DNA from: Streptomyces tauricus
GTDB taxonomy: Bacteria; Actinomycetota; Actinomycetes; Streptomycetales; Streptomycetaceae
NCBI RefSeq assembly: GCF_014650955.1
Contig: NZ_BMVY01000005.1
Location: 62,001-126,000, forward strand
Length of the DNA stretch: 64,000 nt
Reading direction: 5' to 3'
Of this stretch, positions 8,515 through 17,950 are shown piece by piece. Each line of letters starts with the position of its first letter. Positions within the stretch are counted from its first letter, which is position 1. Under the pieces are notes generated by a model. That model was not told the origin of the DNA. It saw nothing but the letters and a program-made list of their open reading frames with translations, and searched no databases. The position numbers and the translations under genes were made by a program.

Positions 8515-9921
8515 TCAGTCGGTTACCTCCACCTTGCCGTTCGTGGGCGGGGCCTGCGGGTTCGTGATCCTGCGTAGGAGGTCCGGGAGGTCGACGCCGG
8601 TCGTGGAGTTGAGCAGTTCCACCCCCTGCGCGACGTTGTCCGCGACCGTGCGGGACAACTGGCTCGCCCCGTCCGTCGAGATGACCGTCATCTTGCCGAT
8701 CGCACTGAGCGGCTCGGACGCCTTCGCGACGACCTGCGGCAGCACCTCGACCAGCATCTGCAGCACCGCCGCGTCGCCGTACCGCGAGAACGCGTCCGCC
8801 TTCAGCCGCATCGCCTCCGCCTCGGCGGAGCCCCTCGCCGCGATCGCCGCGGCCTCCGCCTCCCCCTCGATCCGTACGGCGTCGGCGAGCGCCGCCCGGT
8901 GCGCCTTCTCGCCCTCACCGGTCAGCCGGGACCGCTGCGCGTCCGCCTCGGCCTGCTTGACCAGCGCGACCCGCCGGGCCTCGGCCTCCTGCTCGGCCTG
9001 GTAGCGCGCCGCGTCGGCCGGCTTGCGGACCTTGGTGTCCAGTTCGCGGTCGGTCAGCGCGGCCTGCCGCTGGGCGACCTTCTCCTGCTCGGCGAGGACT
9101 TCCTGGCTGCGGGCCGCCTGGGCGAGCGGACCGGCCGCCGCGGCACGGGCCGCCGCCTCGTCCGTCTCGGCCTTGATCTCCGCGGTCTTGAGCGCGAACG
9201 TCCGCTGGGCGATCGCGATCTCCTCCTCGGCCTTCAGCCGCGCCTGCTCGGCGGCGCGCCGGGCGACCGCCTCCGCGATGTCGGCCTCCTGCTTGGCGCG
9301 GGCGGCCTCGGGGCGGCCGAGGTCCTCCAGGTAGGAGCCCTCGGTGGTGATGTCCTGGATCTGGAAGGCGTCGAGCACCAGGCCCTGCCCGGACAGGCTC
9401 GCCTCGGCCTCCTCCGCGACCTGCCCGGCGAACGCGGCACGGTCCCGGATGATGTCCTCCACCGACATGCGGCCCACGATGGAGCGCAGGGCGCCGGACA
9501 GGACTTCCTGGGTGAAGCCGACGATGCCGTTCTGCTGCATCAGGAACCGCTGGGCGGCGGCGCGGATGGAGTCCTCGGTGCCGCCGACCTTGACGATGGC
9601 GACGCCTTCGAGGTTCGCCTTGACGCCGCGCAGGGTGACCGCGCCGCGTACCGCGATCGGGATGTGCCGGCTGGACAGGTCGAGAGTGAACTTCTGCTGG
9701 ACGAACGGCACGACGAAGACACCGCCGCCGACCACGACCTTCTGGCCGCTGTTGTCGGTGAACACCCGTCCGGTGTCCGGGTCGGTGGACTTCTTGCCGC
9801 GCCGGCCGGTGACGATGAAGGCCTGGCTGGGCCCGGCCACCTTGTACCGCGTGACGACGACGAGTGCGAGCAGGACGAGGAGTACGACGACTCCCACGAC
9901 CGCGACGAGCACTGGACTCAT
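8515..9921 (-). CDS. Flotillin-like SPFH-domain membrane protein
   Basis: A 468-residue flotillin/SPFH protein. The N-terminus is a membrane helix (VLVAVVGVVVLLVLLALVVV), followed by the SPFH/PHB domain (about residues 30-200) and a long Ala/Glu-rich coiled coil (about 220-390) with EAEA repeats. Flotillins build membrane scaffolds that organise signalling and transport. ATG 9921 after AAAGGGGG was chosen because a far upstream start would add a sequence unlike flotillins. Its partner nfeD-like gene lies just upstream on the same strand, the classic NfeD/flotillin pairing. Confidence 0.9.
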   Translation of the reverse strand: MSPVLVAVVGVVVLLVLLALVVVTRYKVAGPSQAFIVTGRRGKKSTDPDTGRVFTDNSGQKVVVGGGVFVVPFVQQKFTLDLSSRHIPIAVRGAVTLRGVKANLEGVAIVKVGGTEDSIRAAAQRFLMQQNGIVGFTQEVLSGALRSIVGRMSVEDIIRDRAAFAGQVAEEAEASLSGQGLVLDAFQIQDITTEGSYLEDLGRPEAARAKQEADIAEAVARRAAEQARLKAEEEIAIAQRTFALKTAEIKAETDEAAARAAAAGPLAQAARSQEVLAEQEKVAQRQAALTDRELDTKVRKPADAARYQAEQEAEARRVALVKQAEADAQRSRLTGEGEKAHRAALADAVRIEGEAEAAAIAARGSAEAEAMRLKADAFSRYGDAAVLQMLVEVLPQVVAKASEPLSAIGKMTVISTDGASQLSRTVADNVAQGVELLNSTTGVDLPDLLRRITNPQAPPTNGKVEVTD

Positions 9922-10027
9922 GTTGAATTCCCCCTTTGCCACCCCCGAGGCGGCGGCTCGGTACGGACCGAAATCAAGAACTGGTGACTGAGGACCACGG
10001 GGCGGCGGCTGCCGGGTCCCGGCTGCT

Positions 10028-10543
10028 TCAGCGCTGGACCGGGCGGACCGCCACCGACGTCGGTGACAGGGACTCCTCGACCCAGATCTCCGTGCCCCGG
10101 GCCACCGCTTCGGGGCTCTTCGCCGCGAGTTTGAGCGGCTGGCCCGCGAGATACACGAGCACCTCCCCGTAACCGCCGACCGGGATCGGGGTGACGACGG
10201 AACCCGAGCTGCCGACGAGGTCGGTGCCGCGCGGTGTGGCGGACGGCTCGTCACGCATCAGGGCCCGGCTGAACCGCCAGGTCAGTCCGCCCGCCGCCGC
10301 TCCGGCCCCGACACCCACCGCGGTGGCGGGGCCGGCTCCGAGTCCGGTGGTGCCGAGGACGAGGGCGCCGCCGAAGCCGAGCATCGACACGAACCCGGCG
10401 ACGACCGGCAGCGAGAGCAGTCCGTCGAAGAGGCCGTCCAGGAAGTGCGCCCCGCCGAACAGCCCTTCCAGTACGCCGTCGAAGACCAGCGTCAGAAGCA
10501 GCAGCACCACACCCGCGATGCCGAGACCGAGAAACACGTTCAT
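10028..10543 (-). CDS. NfeD-like membrane protein
   Basis: This 171-residue protein has three to four hydrophobic segments in the first ~95 residues (VFLGLGIAGVVLLLLTLVF; SLPVVAGFVSMLGFGGALV) and a C-terminal soluble domain of ~75 residues compatible with the NfeD OB fold (GTDLVGSSGSVVTPIPVGG). NfeD proteins without the protease domain act with flotillins in membrane microdomains, and a flotillin gene is directly downstream. ATG 10543 (MNVFLGLG) was preferred over an upstream GTG because of the GGGGGGAG site. Confidence 0.78.
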   Translation of the reverse strand: MNVFLGLGIAGVVLLLLTLVFDGVLEGLFGGAHFLDGLFDGLLSLPVVAGFVSMLGFGGALVLGTTGLGAGPATAVGVGAGAAAGGLTWRFSRALMRDEPSATPRGTDLVGSSGSVVTPIPVGGYGEVLVYLAGQPLKLAAKSPEAVARGTEIWVEESLSPTSVAVRPVQR

Positions 10544-10613
10544 CCGGCCGTCTCCCCCCACTGTGCCGATCACCTCGGCGGACTCGCATTCTGTCAGGTT
10601 GATGCGTTATACA

Positions 10614-10739
10614 CATTGCCGGATTCCGGCAGTCTTTATGCTTTCTTGATGCCGCTTCGGCACAGGTCCCGCGTGGATTTGGGACCCGTGGCGCCGCCCG
10701 GCACCGGGGGCGCGCGAAGACTGCCGGGATCCGGCAATG
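10614..10739. promoter_or_regulatory. Pair of 23-bp inverted repeats in the nfeD/pucR divergent gap
   Basis: The 438-bp gap between nfeD and pucR has no supported gene. It contains a 23-bp sequence at 10614-10636 and its reverse complement at 10717-10739, with one mismatch. Each arm is itself palindromic around TGCCGGATTCCGGCA (perfect in the left arm). The left arm lies about 70 bp upstream of nfeD, next to a TATAAC-like -10 on the minus strand. Two operator sites for a dimeric regulator, possibly the PucR protein, is the simplest reading. Confidence 0.55.
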
Positions 10740-10981
10740 CGGAGACCCTGCTGTCCCGGGCACGATGAGTCGGCAGGAACGGGGAGCAACGGGGGACTGC
10801 TACGGGGGACGGACAGGGGCCTCGGTACCGGACACCGTCCACGGACGGCCGGTACCGGCGCCCCGCCTGCCGTGTCCCGGCAGCGATCACCCCGCACCGC
10901 CCCGCACCCCTGTCCCATGCGCTAGAAAGGCGTCGACGATTCATCGAGGGAAAACGGCTCAACGGCAGGACAGGGGCACGC

Positions 10982-12052
10982 ATGGCGGCGCGGGACGTAC
11001 CCGAGGAGTACCTGGACGGGTACGCGCGCATCCTCGCGGACGCCTCCGCGACCGGCCGCCGGCTGACCCGCGACGAACTCGACTCCCGGCGGTCGCTGGG
11101 CGAACGGGCCGCCGAGGCCGGCTTCGGACTGCGCGCCCTGGTCGGCGCGCACCTCACCGCCGCCCGTGTGCACTGGCCCGCCACCGCAGGGGAGAGCACG
11201 CTCGCCGCCGTCGAGCAGGCCGTCGACGCCTTCGCCGAGGGCTACGAACGGGCTCAACTCCTCGCCGTACGCCAGGAGGAGGCCGCGCGCCGGGAGTTCA
11301 TCGACGACCTGCTGCACGGCCGCAGCGACCTCGGCCTGCTCGCCGAACGCGCCGAACGCTTCGGGCTGCGCCTCTCGCACGCGCACGCCGTCGCCGTGGC
11401 GAGGGGCGGCGCCGGCCAGGACGGTTACGACGGTTACGACGAGGGGGACGCCGTGCCCCGCGAGGTGGAGCGCGCGCTGATCGCCCGGTTCGGCGACCGC
11501 AGCATCCTCGTCACCACCAAGGACGGGCGCCTGGTGTGCATCGCGCCGGGCGATCAGGACGACGTACTGGCGTTCTTCGCCAAGCAGGCGTACGCGGCCA
11601 CCGACGGCGGGCAGGTCGCCATCGGCCGCTCCCAGCCTGGGCCCGGCGGGGTCGTCCAGTCCTACGAGGAGGCGCTGAACGCCCTCGACCTGGCGGACCG
11701 TCTGGAGTTCGACACCCCTGTGCTGCGCTCCGCCGACCTGCTCGTCTATCCGGTCCTGACCCGGGACCGGCAGGCCATGGCCGATCTGGTGGTCAGCGCG
11801 CTGGGACCGTTGCGGGCGGCCCGCGGCGGCGCCGAACCGCTCCTCGACACCCTCACCGCGTACTTCGACTCGGGCTGTGTCGCCGCGGAGGCCGCCCGGC
11901 GGCTGGCGCTGAGCGTCCGCGCGCTCACCTACCGGCTGGAACGCATCCACAAGCTGACCGGGGCGAACCCGGCGGACCCGGTGCACCGGTACACGCTGCA
12001 GACCGCGGTCATCGGGGCGCGGCTGCTGGACTGGCCGGCGAAGGACTTCTGA
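10982..12052 (+). CDS. PucR-family transcriptional regulator
   Basis: A 356-residue regulator of the PucR/CdaR class. The C-terminal ~60 residues form the PucR-type HTH: CVAAEAARRLALSVRALTY, then RLERIHKLTG. The central region (about 110-290) is the degenerate GGDEF-like GAF/PucR domain, and the N-terminus is helical. Family members control purine, sugar-acid or amino-acid breakdown genes, mostly as activators. No obvious target enzyme is adjacent, so its regulon is unknown. Start at ATG 10982; the signal just upstream is weak. Confidence 0.87.
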   Translation: MAARDVPEEYLDGYARILADASATGRRLTRDELDSRRSLGERAAEAGFGLRALVGAHLTAARVHWPATAGESTLAAVEQAVDAFAEGYERAQLLAVRQEEAARREFIDDLLHGRSDLGLLAERAERFGLRLSHAHAVAVARGGAGQDGYDGYDEGDAVPREVERALIARFGDRSILVTTKDGRLVCIAPGDQDDVLAFFAKQAYAATDGGQVAIGRSQPGPGGVVQSYEEALNALDLADRLEFDTPVLRSADLLVYPVLTRDRQAMADLVVSALGPLRAARGGAEPLLDTLTAYFDSGCVAAEAARRLALSVRALTYRLERIHKLTGANPADPVHRYTLQTAVIGARLLDWPAKDF

Positions 12053-12093
12053 GGAGCCCGCTCCTCAGCCGCCCGCTCACCGTGCGCGGCCGT

Positions 12094-13674
12094 TCATTCC
12101 TCGCCGTCGTCCGCGTCGTCGTCCTCTTCGAGGTCGTCCGCCGGGTCCTCCTCGCCCTTGCCCGGCTTGCGCGGCTTCTCCGCGTCCTTGGCGGGGTCCG
12201 GTACGACCTCCGGAATCTCCTGCGTGACGGAGGGAGAGGCGGAGGGCACCGTATTGACGTCGGACGTGCCGCCGGCTCCCTGGCCCTGTTCGCCGCTCTG
12301 GTCCCCGCCGGCGTCCTGGTCCTGCTCCTGGTCCACCGCTCCGGCCACGGGCTTCCCGGTGGCCGACCCGCCGGACGGGCCTGCGCTCGCACCGGCGGAG
12401 GGTGTCGCGTCCTTCGACCCGTCCTCCGACGAGGTGTTGTCCGGCGAGAACATCGACATGCCCGCGAGCACGGCCAGTACGAAGAGCACCGCGCCGGCGA
12501 GGATGCCGAACACCCGGGGTCTGCGGCGGACGGCGGTCCCGACACCGCCGCGTCCGCCGCCACCGCCGGTGGGCCGCGCGCGACGGGAGGGCCCGGAACG
12601 GGCGGAGTGCGAGGGCGGCGGCGACGGGGAGGGCAGCGGCCCGGAACGGGCGGCGTGGGCGGAGCGCCCGGTCGGCTGCGCGGCGGTCGCCGGCAGCCGG
12701 TACGTCGTCGGGGCCCCGCTGTCGGTTCCGCCGGACTGCGGCGGCGCGCCCGCGTACGACACCTGGGTACGCGGCTGCTGTGCGGCCACCGGCAGCGGCT
12801 CGGCCCGTCCCTGCCAGGCTCCCGTGCCGAACCAGTCCGCGACCTCCTGGGCCGTGGGCCGGTCCTCGGGCTGCTTGGCGAGGAGGCCGAGGAGGTAGTT
12901 CTCGAAGGCGGGCGGCAGCTGGATCCCCCGCTCACGGGGCGGCACCGGCGCCATGTCGATGTGCTGGTGCAGGGTGACCGTCGCGCTCTCGCCCTGGAAC
13001 GGCGGTCTGCCGGTGAGCAGTTGGTAGAGGACGCAGCCGAGGGAGTACACGTCGGAGGCGGCGGACGCCGGGCGGCCCAGGGCGCGCTCGGGGGCGAGAT
13101 AGAGGCTGGTGCCGACGATCTGGCCGGCCGTGGTGAGCGCGGACGACGGGTCGTCGACGAACCGGGCGATGCCGAAGTCGCCGATCTTCACGGTGCCCTG
13201 GGCGTCCGCGAGGAGGTTGCCGGGCTTGATGTCCCGGTGCACGATCCCCTCGCGGTGCGCGGCGGCGAGCCCCGCCGCGGCCTGGGCGGCGATGGTGGCC
13301 ACCCGGTCCGCGCCGAGGGTGCCGGACGCGGTCAGCTCCTGGGCGAGACTGCGGCCCTCGACCAGCTCCATGACCAGGTAGAAGCGGTCGTCCCAGGCGC
13401 CGAAGTCGAAGACGGCGACGACGTACGGGTGGCTGAGCCTGGCCGCCGTCTGCGCCTCCAGCCGGAACCGCGCGGACGCGGCGCTGTCCGCCTCGTCCCC
13501 CAGCAGCAGCTTGACGGCCACGGCGCGGCCGAGCACCTCGTCGGTGGCCTGCCAGACCTCGCCCATCCCGCCTCGGCCGATGGACGCCTGCAACCGATAC
13601 CGCTCCGCGACGAGCACCAGCGAATCATCCTCAACGTCAGAAGACCAACACGGAGACCGCGAACGGCACTTCAT
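12094..13674 (-). CDS. Membrane-anchored serine/threonine protein kinase (PknB type)
   Basis: The kinase domain carries every catalytic motif: glycine loop GRGGMGEVW, the AVKLLL lysine, HRDIKPGNLL, DFGIAR and APE. A Pro/Ser-rich juxtamembrane linker follows, then one membrane helix (VFGILAGAVLFVLAVLAG), and an outer Ser/Gly/Glu-rich tail ending in a run of acidic residues with no PASTA repeats. The sensor domain is therefore unstructured, and its signal cannot be guessed. Start is uncertain: ATG 13674 is open, but GTG 13617, with GAGGA about 10 bases upstream and starting just before LVAERYRL, is equally good. Confidence 0.88.
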   Translation of the reverse strand: MKCRSRSPCWSSDVEDDSLVLVAERYRLQASIGRGGMGEVWQATDEVLGRAVAVKLLLGDEADSAASARFRLEAQTAARLSHPYVVAVFDFGAWDDRFYLVMELVEGRSLAQELTASGTLGADRVATIAAQAAAGLAAAHREGIVHRDIKPGNLLADAQGTVKIGDFGIARFVDDPSSALTTAGQIVGTSLYLAPERALGRPASAASDVYSLGCVLYQLLTGRPPFQGESATVTLHQHIDMAPVPPRERGIQLPPAFENYLLGLLAKQPEDRPTAQEVADWFGTGAWQGRAEPLPVAAQQPRTQVSYAGAPPQSGGTDSGAPTTYRLPATAAQPTGRSAHAARSGPLPSPSPPPSHSARSGPSRRARPTGGGGGRGGVGTAVRRRPRVFGILAGAVLFVLAVLAGMSMFSPDNTSSEDGSKDATPSAGASAGPSGGSATGKPVAGAVDQEQDQDAGGDQSGEQGQGAGGTSDVNTVPSASPSVTQEIPEVVPDPAKDAEKPRKPGKGEEDPADDLEEDDDADDGEE

Positions 13675-13830
13675 GCGACGCAGAAGCGCGAGGTGGGGGG
13701 ATTCGCAGTCTCCCCAGCCTACCGATCCCGCGAGCCTCCCGACGCCTCGCCGATGCCCCACCAGTGCCCCACCAGTGCCCTGGGGCGCGCTTGGAGGTCC
13801 GGCTGTGGGTTCGCTTCGGCTGCGTTCTAC

Positions 13831-13900
13831 CGATTGCGCAGTTCCCCGCGCCCCTGAAGACGGGCCCCGCCCGCTCGGAAGCGCGGGGAAGTGCGCGATC
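13831..13900. repeat. Dispersed repeat copy forming a hairpin
   Basis: One forward copy at 13836-13855 faces a diverged inverted copy ending near 13900. The outer bases (CGATTGCGCAGTTCCCCGCG against GCGCGGGGAAGTGCGCGATC) extend the pairing beyond the core element. It lies between the kinase start and the FkbM gene end. Confidence 0.8.
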
Positions 13901-13908
13901 GGTGGCGC

Positions 13909-14895
13909 TCAGCCCGCGGGCGGCGGTGTGCGGACCATCACGCAGTCGAACTCCACCACGCGCCCCGTCGCCGGGTCGCGCGTCACGGGGTACATGCCCG
14001 TCACCCCGAACCCCGCCGCCTCGTACGCGGCCACCGCCTCCCCCATCGCGGGGCTCCCCTCGTACAGCCGCAGGGCCGCCACCTCCGACTGCATCCCGAC
14101 GAACTCCGAGATCCGCTCACCCGCCCCGGCGAACACCTCCAGGTCGAAGCCCTGCGTGTCCATCTTCAGATACGGCCGGGGGTCCTCGACCCCTTCGAGG
14201 GCCTTCTGCATCACGTCGTCGAGCCGCCGGATCTCGATCTCCTCGGTGCGCCCCTTGGCGAACCGCCGGTACCGCTCCTTGCCGTACTCGCTCGGCGGGA
14301 GCAGGGAGTTCATGGATTTCCAGTCCACGTGAATGGACTGCACGGTCTCCTCCCGGCCGAGTGCGAAGTTGTACACATGCCAGTCCGGGTCGTTCTCGGC
14401 GGACTTCCGCAGTTTCTCGAACGTCGCGGAGACCGGCTCGAACGACACGATGCGTCCCGTGTAGCCGAAGCGCCGCAGACCCTTGCCGTACTGCCCGCTG
14501 TTGGCGCCGACGTCGAACACGCAGTTCACGCGGTTCAGTTCCAGCAGCGCGGCCACATGCTGCGTACACAGGTAGTGCGCGGCGGCGAGCTGGAACTCCC
14601 GCTCCCCCTCCGCGGGTACCGCCTTGTCGAGAAGCAGGCGCGCCCCGGTGTCGCCGAGGGGAACGCTCTTCACGTTCCGCACGGCGGATCCGCGGGCCAC
14701 CACCCAGGTGTCCGTGCCGGCGTCCGTGACCGCGTACCGGCTCTTGCCGCGGGTCACCAGATCGGCGCCGCCTCCCACCGGGACGACGGTCCGGTCGCCC
14801 CGCCGGAACAGCAGGGAGGTACCGGGACCGAGATCGACCACCTTCACGCCTATCCGGGGAAGGATTCCGAGCAGTCTTCTGTAAAGGGTCGGCAT
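13909..14895 (-). CDS. FkbM-family SAM-dependent methyltransferase
   Basis: A 328-residue protein whose C-terminal two thirds match FkbM methyltransferases: SAM-binding motif CVFDVGANSGQYG, the acidic strand IVSFEPVSATFEKL, and the FkbM signature YLKMDTQGFDLEVFAGAG. FkbM enzymes methylate hydroxyl groups of natural products or sugars. The first ~110 residues are an additional domain with no clear match. No natural-product or glycan gene cluster surrounds it, so the acceptor is unknown. ATG 14895 has GAGG seven bases upstream. Confidence 0.85.
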   Translation of the reverse strand: MPTLYRRLLGILPRIGVKVVDLGPGTSLLFRRGDRTVVPVGGGADLVTRGKSRYAVTDAGTDTWVVARGSAVRNVKSVPLGDTGARLLLDKAVPAEGEREFQLAAAHYLCTQHVAALLELNRVNCVFDVGANSGQYGKGLRRFGYTGRIVSFEPVSATFEKLRKSAENDPDWHVYNFALGREETVQSIHVDWKSMNSLLPPSEYGKERYRRFAKGRTEEIEIRRLDDVMQKALEGVEDPRPYLKMDTQGFDLEVFAGAGERISEFVGMQSEVAALRLYEGSPAMGEAVAAYEAAGFGVTGMYPVTRDPATGRVVEFDCVMVRTPPPAG

Positions 14896-14936
14896 CCGGT
14901 CAGCCTCGCAGAAGACGCCTGGGATTCACCGCCACT

Positions 14937-16757
14937 TCACAGAACAAGTTTTCCCGGCCGGCCGGGCGCGTGGCGGTCGAGTTCGTAGGCCGCTCTGATG
15001 AGGGGCACATGTGTGAACGCCTGGGGGAAGTTGCCCAGTTGGCGCCCGGCGACGGGGTCGTACTCCTCCGCCAGCAGGCCGACGTCGTTGCGCAGGAGCA
15101 GCAGCCGTTCGAAGAGGGTCCGGGCCTCGTCCTCGCGGCCGGTCAGCCGCAGGGCGTCCGCCAGCCAGAAGGAGCAGGCGAGGAAGGCGCCCTCGCCGCC
15201 GGTGAGGCCGTCGGGGCCGCCGGTTCCGCCGGCGTTCGTCGAGTAGCGGCGGACCAGGCCGTCGTCGGTCGCCAGCTCGCGTTCGACGGCGGCGACCGTC
15301 CCGACCACCCGCGGATCGTCCGGCGGCAGGAAACCGGTGCGCGGGATGAGGAGCAGCGCCGCGTCGAGCGCCCGCGAACCGTAGGACTGCGTGAACGTGC
15401 CGCGCGCCGGGTCGAAGCCCCGCTCGCAGACCTCCCGGTGGATACGGTCCCGGATCTCCCGCCAGTGGGCGACGGGCCCCGGGCGTCCGTGGTCCTCGGC
15501 GAGGCGGACCGCGCGGTCGAAGGCGACCCAGCACATGACCTTGGAGTGGACGTGGTGGCGGGGTTCGCCGCGCATCTCCCACAGGCCCTGGTCGGGCCGG
15601 GACCACACCTTCTCCAGATGGTCGAGCACGGCCCGCTGGAGCGCGATGAGATGCCGTTGGGGCCGCAGCCCCGAGCTGAGGGTCAGGGCGAGAGTGTCCA
15701 TCAACTCGCCCGGCACGTCGAGTTGTTGCTGAACTGCGGCGCCGTTGCCGATCCGCACCGGCCGCGAACCCTCGTACCCGGGCAGCCAGTCCGCCGTCCA
15801 CTCGGTGAGTCTGCGCTCGCCGCCGATGCCGTACATGATCTGGATGTCCTGCGGGCGGCCGGCCACGGCCCGTTCCAGCCAGCCGCGCCAGGCGTCCGCC
15901 TCGGCGGTGAAGCCGCTGCGCAGCAGGGCCTCCAGGGTCATACCGGCGTCGCGCAGCCAGCAGTAGCGGTAGTCCCAGTTGCGTACCCCGCCGGGCTGTT
16001 CGGGCAGGGAGGTGGTCGGCGCGGCGACGATCCCGCCGGTCGGCTCGTAGGTGAGGGCCTTGAGGGTGATGAGGGACCGTACGACCGCCGCACGGTAGGT
16101 GCCGTCGTACGTGAAGGGCTTCAGCCAGTCGCTCCAGTACTCCTCGGTGCGGCGCAGCGCCTCGAAGGGGTCCACGGGGCCGGGGGCGGGCAGGTGGGAG
16201 GGCTGCCAGGTCAGGACGGACGGGATGCGTTCGCCCGCGGTGACGGTGAAGTCGGCGGTGTGGGCGTGGCCGTGCGCGGTCAGCGGGACGGGCGTGGACA
16301 GCCGTACCGCCTCGGGTCCGGCGACCCCGGTGAGCTGCCCGTGCTCGCGGTGCATCCAGGGCACCACGCTCCCGTACCCGAAGCGCAGCCGCAGGTCCAT
16401 GCGCAGGTCGACCGTGCCGGACACGCCCTCGACGATCCGTACGACGCTGGGGGCGCCGTCGCGGCGCGGCATGAAGTCGACGACGGTCGCCCGGCCGGTG
16501 TCCGTCTCCCACTCGGTCTCCAGGACGAGGGAGTCCCCGCGGTAGCGGCGGGTGGCGGCCGGGGCGACGGGGTCGTCGTACGCGGCCACCGGGGCGATCC
16601 GCCAGCGGCCGTTGTCCTCGTCGCCGAGCAGCGCGGCGAAGCAGGCGGGGGAGTCGAAGCGGGGCAGGCACAGCCAGTCGAGGCTGCCGTCGCGGCCGAC
16701 GAGGGCTGCGGTCAGCAGGTCCCCGACGAGGGCGTAGTCCTCGATCCGTCCCGGCAT
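14937..16757 (-). CDS. Glycoside hydrolase family 15 protein (trehalase/glucoamylase-like)
   Basis: A 606-residue cytosolic glycosidase of the GH15 branch that includes actinobacterial trehalases. Family signatures: N-terminal YALVGDLLTAALVGRDGS and FDSPACFAALL, the (alpha/alpha)6 barrel motif NWDYRYCWLRDAG, the catalytic-acid segment GLWEMRGEPRHHVHSKVMCW, and GLLAEEYDP carrying the likely second catalytic glutamate. Probable substrates are trehalose or another alpha-glucoside. It has no signal peptide. It is co-oriented with the FkbM gene, 41 bp apart, but no functional link is evident. Confidence 0.88.
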   Translation of the reverse strand: MPGRIEDYALVGDLLTAALVGRDGSLDWLCLPRFDSPACFAALLGDEDNGRWRIAPVAAYDDPVAPAATRRYRGDSLVLETEWETDTGRATVVDFMPRRDGAPSVVRIVEGVSGTVDLRMDLRLRFGYGSVVPWMHREHGQLTGVAGPEAVRLSTPVPLTAHGHAHTADFTVTAGERIPSVLTWQPSHLPAPGPVDPFEALRRTEEYWSDWLKPFTYDGTYRAAVVRSLITLKALTYEPTGGIVAAPTTSLPEQPGGVRNWDYRYCWLRDAGMTLEALLRSGFTAEADAWRGWLERAVAGRPQDIQIMYGIGGERRLTEWTADWLPGYEGSRPVRIGNGAAVQQQLDVPGELMDTLALTLSSGLRPQRHLIALQRAVLDHLEKVWSRPDQGLWEMRGEPRHHVHSKVMCWVAFDRAVRLAEDHGRPGPVAHWREIRDRIHREVCERGFDPARGTFTQSYGSRALDAALLLIPRTGFLPPDDPRVVGTVAAVERELATDDGLVRRYSTNAGGTGGPDGLTGGEGAFLACSFWLADALRLTGREDEARTLFERLLLLRNDVGLLAEEYDPVAGRQLGNFPQAFTHVPLIRAAYELDRHAPGRPGKLVL

Positions 16758-16956
16758 GGGGCCAGTCTGGCCGCGGTGCCGGGCGGGGGCATCCCGAAAA
16801 CCGGGCGAAGGGCATCGCGACGGCGGCTCGCAGACCTGCCCGTGGGCGGCTCCCGGCTCACCCGGTCGGCCCGGTGCGCTGGTGGGAGGTGCCGGGCGGT
16901 GGTGCCGTGGGAGGGATCCGGAAGATCCCTGTCGTCGGGAGCCGTAGGAGGCATCC

Positions 16957-17928
16957 GTGCTGAACCGTCCGCCCCGCCGTCACCGGCGTACCGTCCCCGC
17001 CCTCGCGCCGGCCCTCGTCCCGGTCCTGGCGGTGGCCGCGCTGCTCACGACGGCCGGATGCTCGGGCGGCGGCGGAAGCGGTGCCGGGGCCGCGGACGAA
17101 GCGGCGGCCTCCGCCTCCGCCGCGGCCGCGCGGGCCCCCTCGCCCTCCCCGTCGGTCACCGTCGCGCACACGCTCACCGAGGCGCAGGCGAAGTCGGCGC
17201 TGGTCACCCCCGCGGACCTCGGCGACGACTGGACGGGGACCGAGGGCGCGGCGACCTGGCGGGACGCCCTCCTCAAGGGCAAGGCGGACGTCACCGACTG
17301 CCAGCGGCTGCTCGACGGCCTGTACGCCGAGAACCTGCTGGGCGAGCCCGCCGGATCCCGCGCGGCGGCCGGCTTCGACGACACCGACGCCGGGGCGCAG
17401 CTGCGGTACCAGGTCGGGGCGTACGACCGGGCGGCGCTCGACTCCTCGCTGGCCTGGCTGAAGACGGTGCCCGAGACCTGCGGGCAGTTCACGGCCACGG
17501 ATGTCAGGGGCGGGCAGTTCACGGTCCGGGCCGTCGCCGCGCCGCTGCCCGGGCTGGGCGAGGCGAGTGAGGGGCTGCGGGTGACCGTGAGCGGCGACGG
17601 CGGCGGGTGGCCCGCCGTGCTCACCCTGGACTTCGCCGCCGTACGGGTCGGCGACAGCGCGCTCTCCCTCACCGACGGCGGGCTCGACGACGTGGACGCC
17701 GAGGACGTCCGGCGGGCCGCCGAGGCCGGTACGCGGCGCCTGGAGGAGGTCCTGGCCGGCCGGACACCGGCGGCGGCGCTCTCGGCACCGGCTTCCGCGT
17801 CGGACTCGGCTGCGGTTCCCGCCCCGGACGCGGACGCGGACATGGACGCGGAGTCGGATCAGCCGTCCGTGCAGCCTTCCGAGCAGAGCGGCGACGAGGA
17901 CGAGCCGGACGCCGACGAGCTGAGCTGA
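16957..17928 (+). CDS. Secreted lipoprotein of unknown function
   Basis: This 323-residue protein has an N-terminal basic region, a hydrophobic stretch and a lipobox (LLTTAGCSGG), so it should be lipid-anchored outside the membrane at the Cys near residue 32. Residues ~60-270 form a predicted globular domain (LTEAQAKSALVTPADLGDDW at its start) typical of streptomycete lipoproteins of unknown role. The C-terminal ~50 residues are rich in Asp, Glu, Pro and Ser. The GTG start at 16957 follows AGGAGG. Function not recognised. Confidence 0.8.
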   Translation: MLNRPPRRHRRTVPALAPALVPVLAVAALLTTAGCSGGGGSGAGAADEAAASASAAAARAPSPSPSVTVAHTLTEAQAKSALVTPADLGDDWTGTEGAATWRDALLKGKADVTDCQRLLDGLYAENLLGEPAGSRAAAGFDDTDAGAQLRYQVGAYDRAALDSSLAWLKTVPETCGQFTATDVRGGQFTVRAVAAPLPGLGEASEGLRVTVSGDGGGWPAVLTLDFAAVRVGDSALSLTDGGLDDVDAEDVRRAAEAGTRRLEEVLAGRTPAAALSAPASASDSAAVPAPDADADMDAESDQPSVQPSEQSGDEDEPDADELS

Positions 17929-17950
17929 CCGGCGACCGCGGGGATGGCGG

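Noticed and set aside
10614..10739. Insertion sequence or MITE
   Set aside because: No transposase and no target-site duplication are visible; the self-palindromic arms fit operators better, though a MITE is not fully excluded.
10765..13857. Very long plus-strand frame across pucR and the kinase gene
   Set aside because: It is the antisense or out-of-frame shadow of two genes with clear motifs; its translation is Arg/Gly/Pro low complexity without a domain.
14970..17570. 866-codon plus-strand frame over the GH15 gene
   Set aside because: GH15 catalytic motifs on the minus strand are unambiguous; the plus frame has no domain and runs into the lipoprotein gene.
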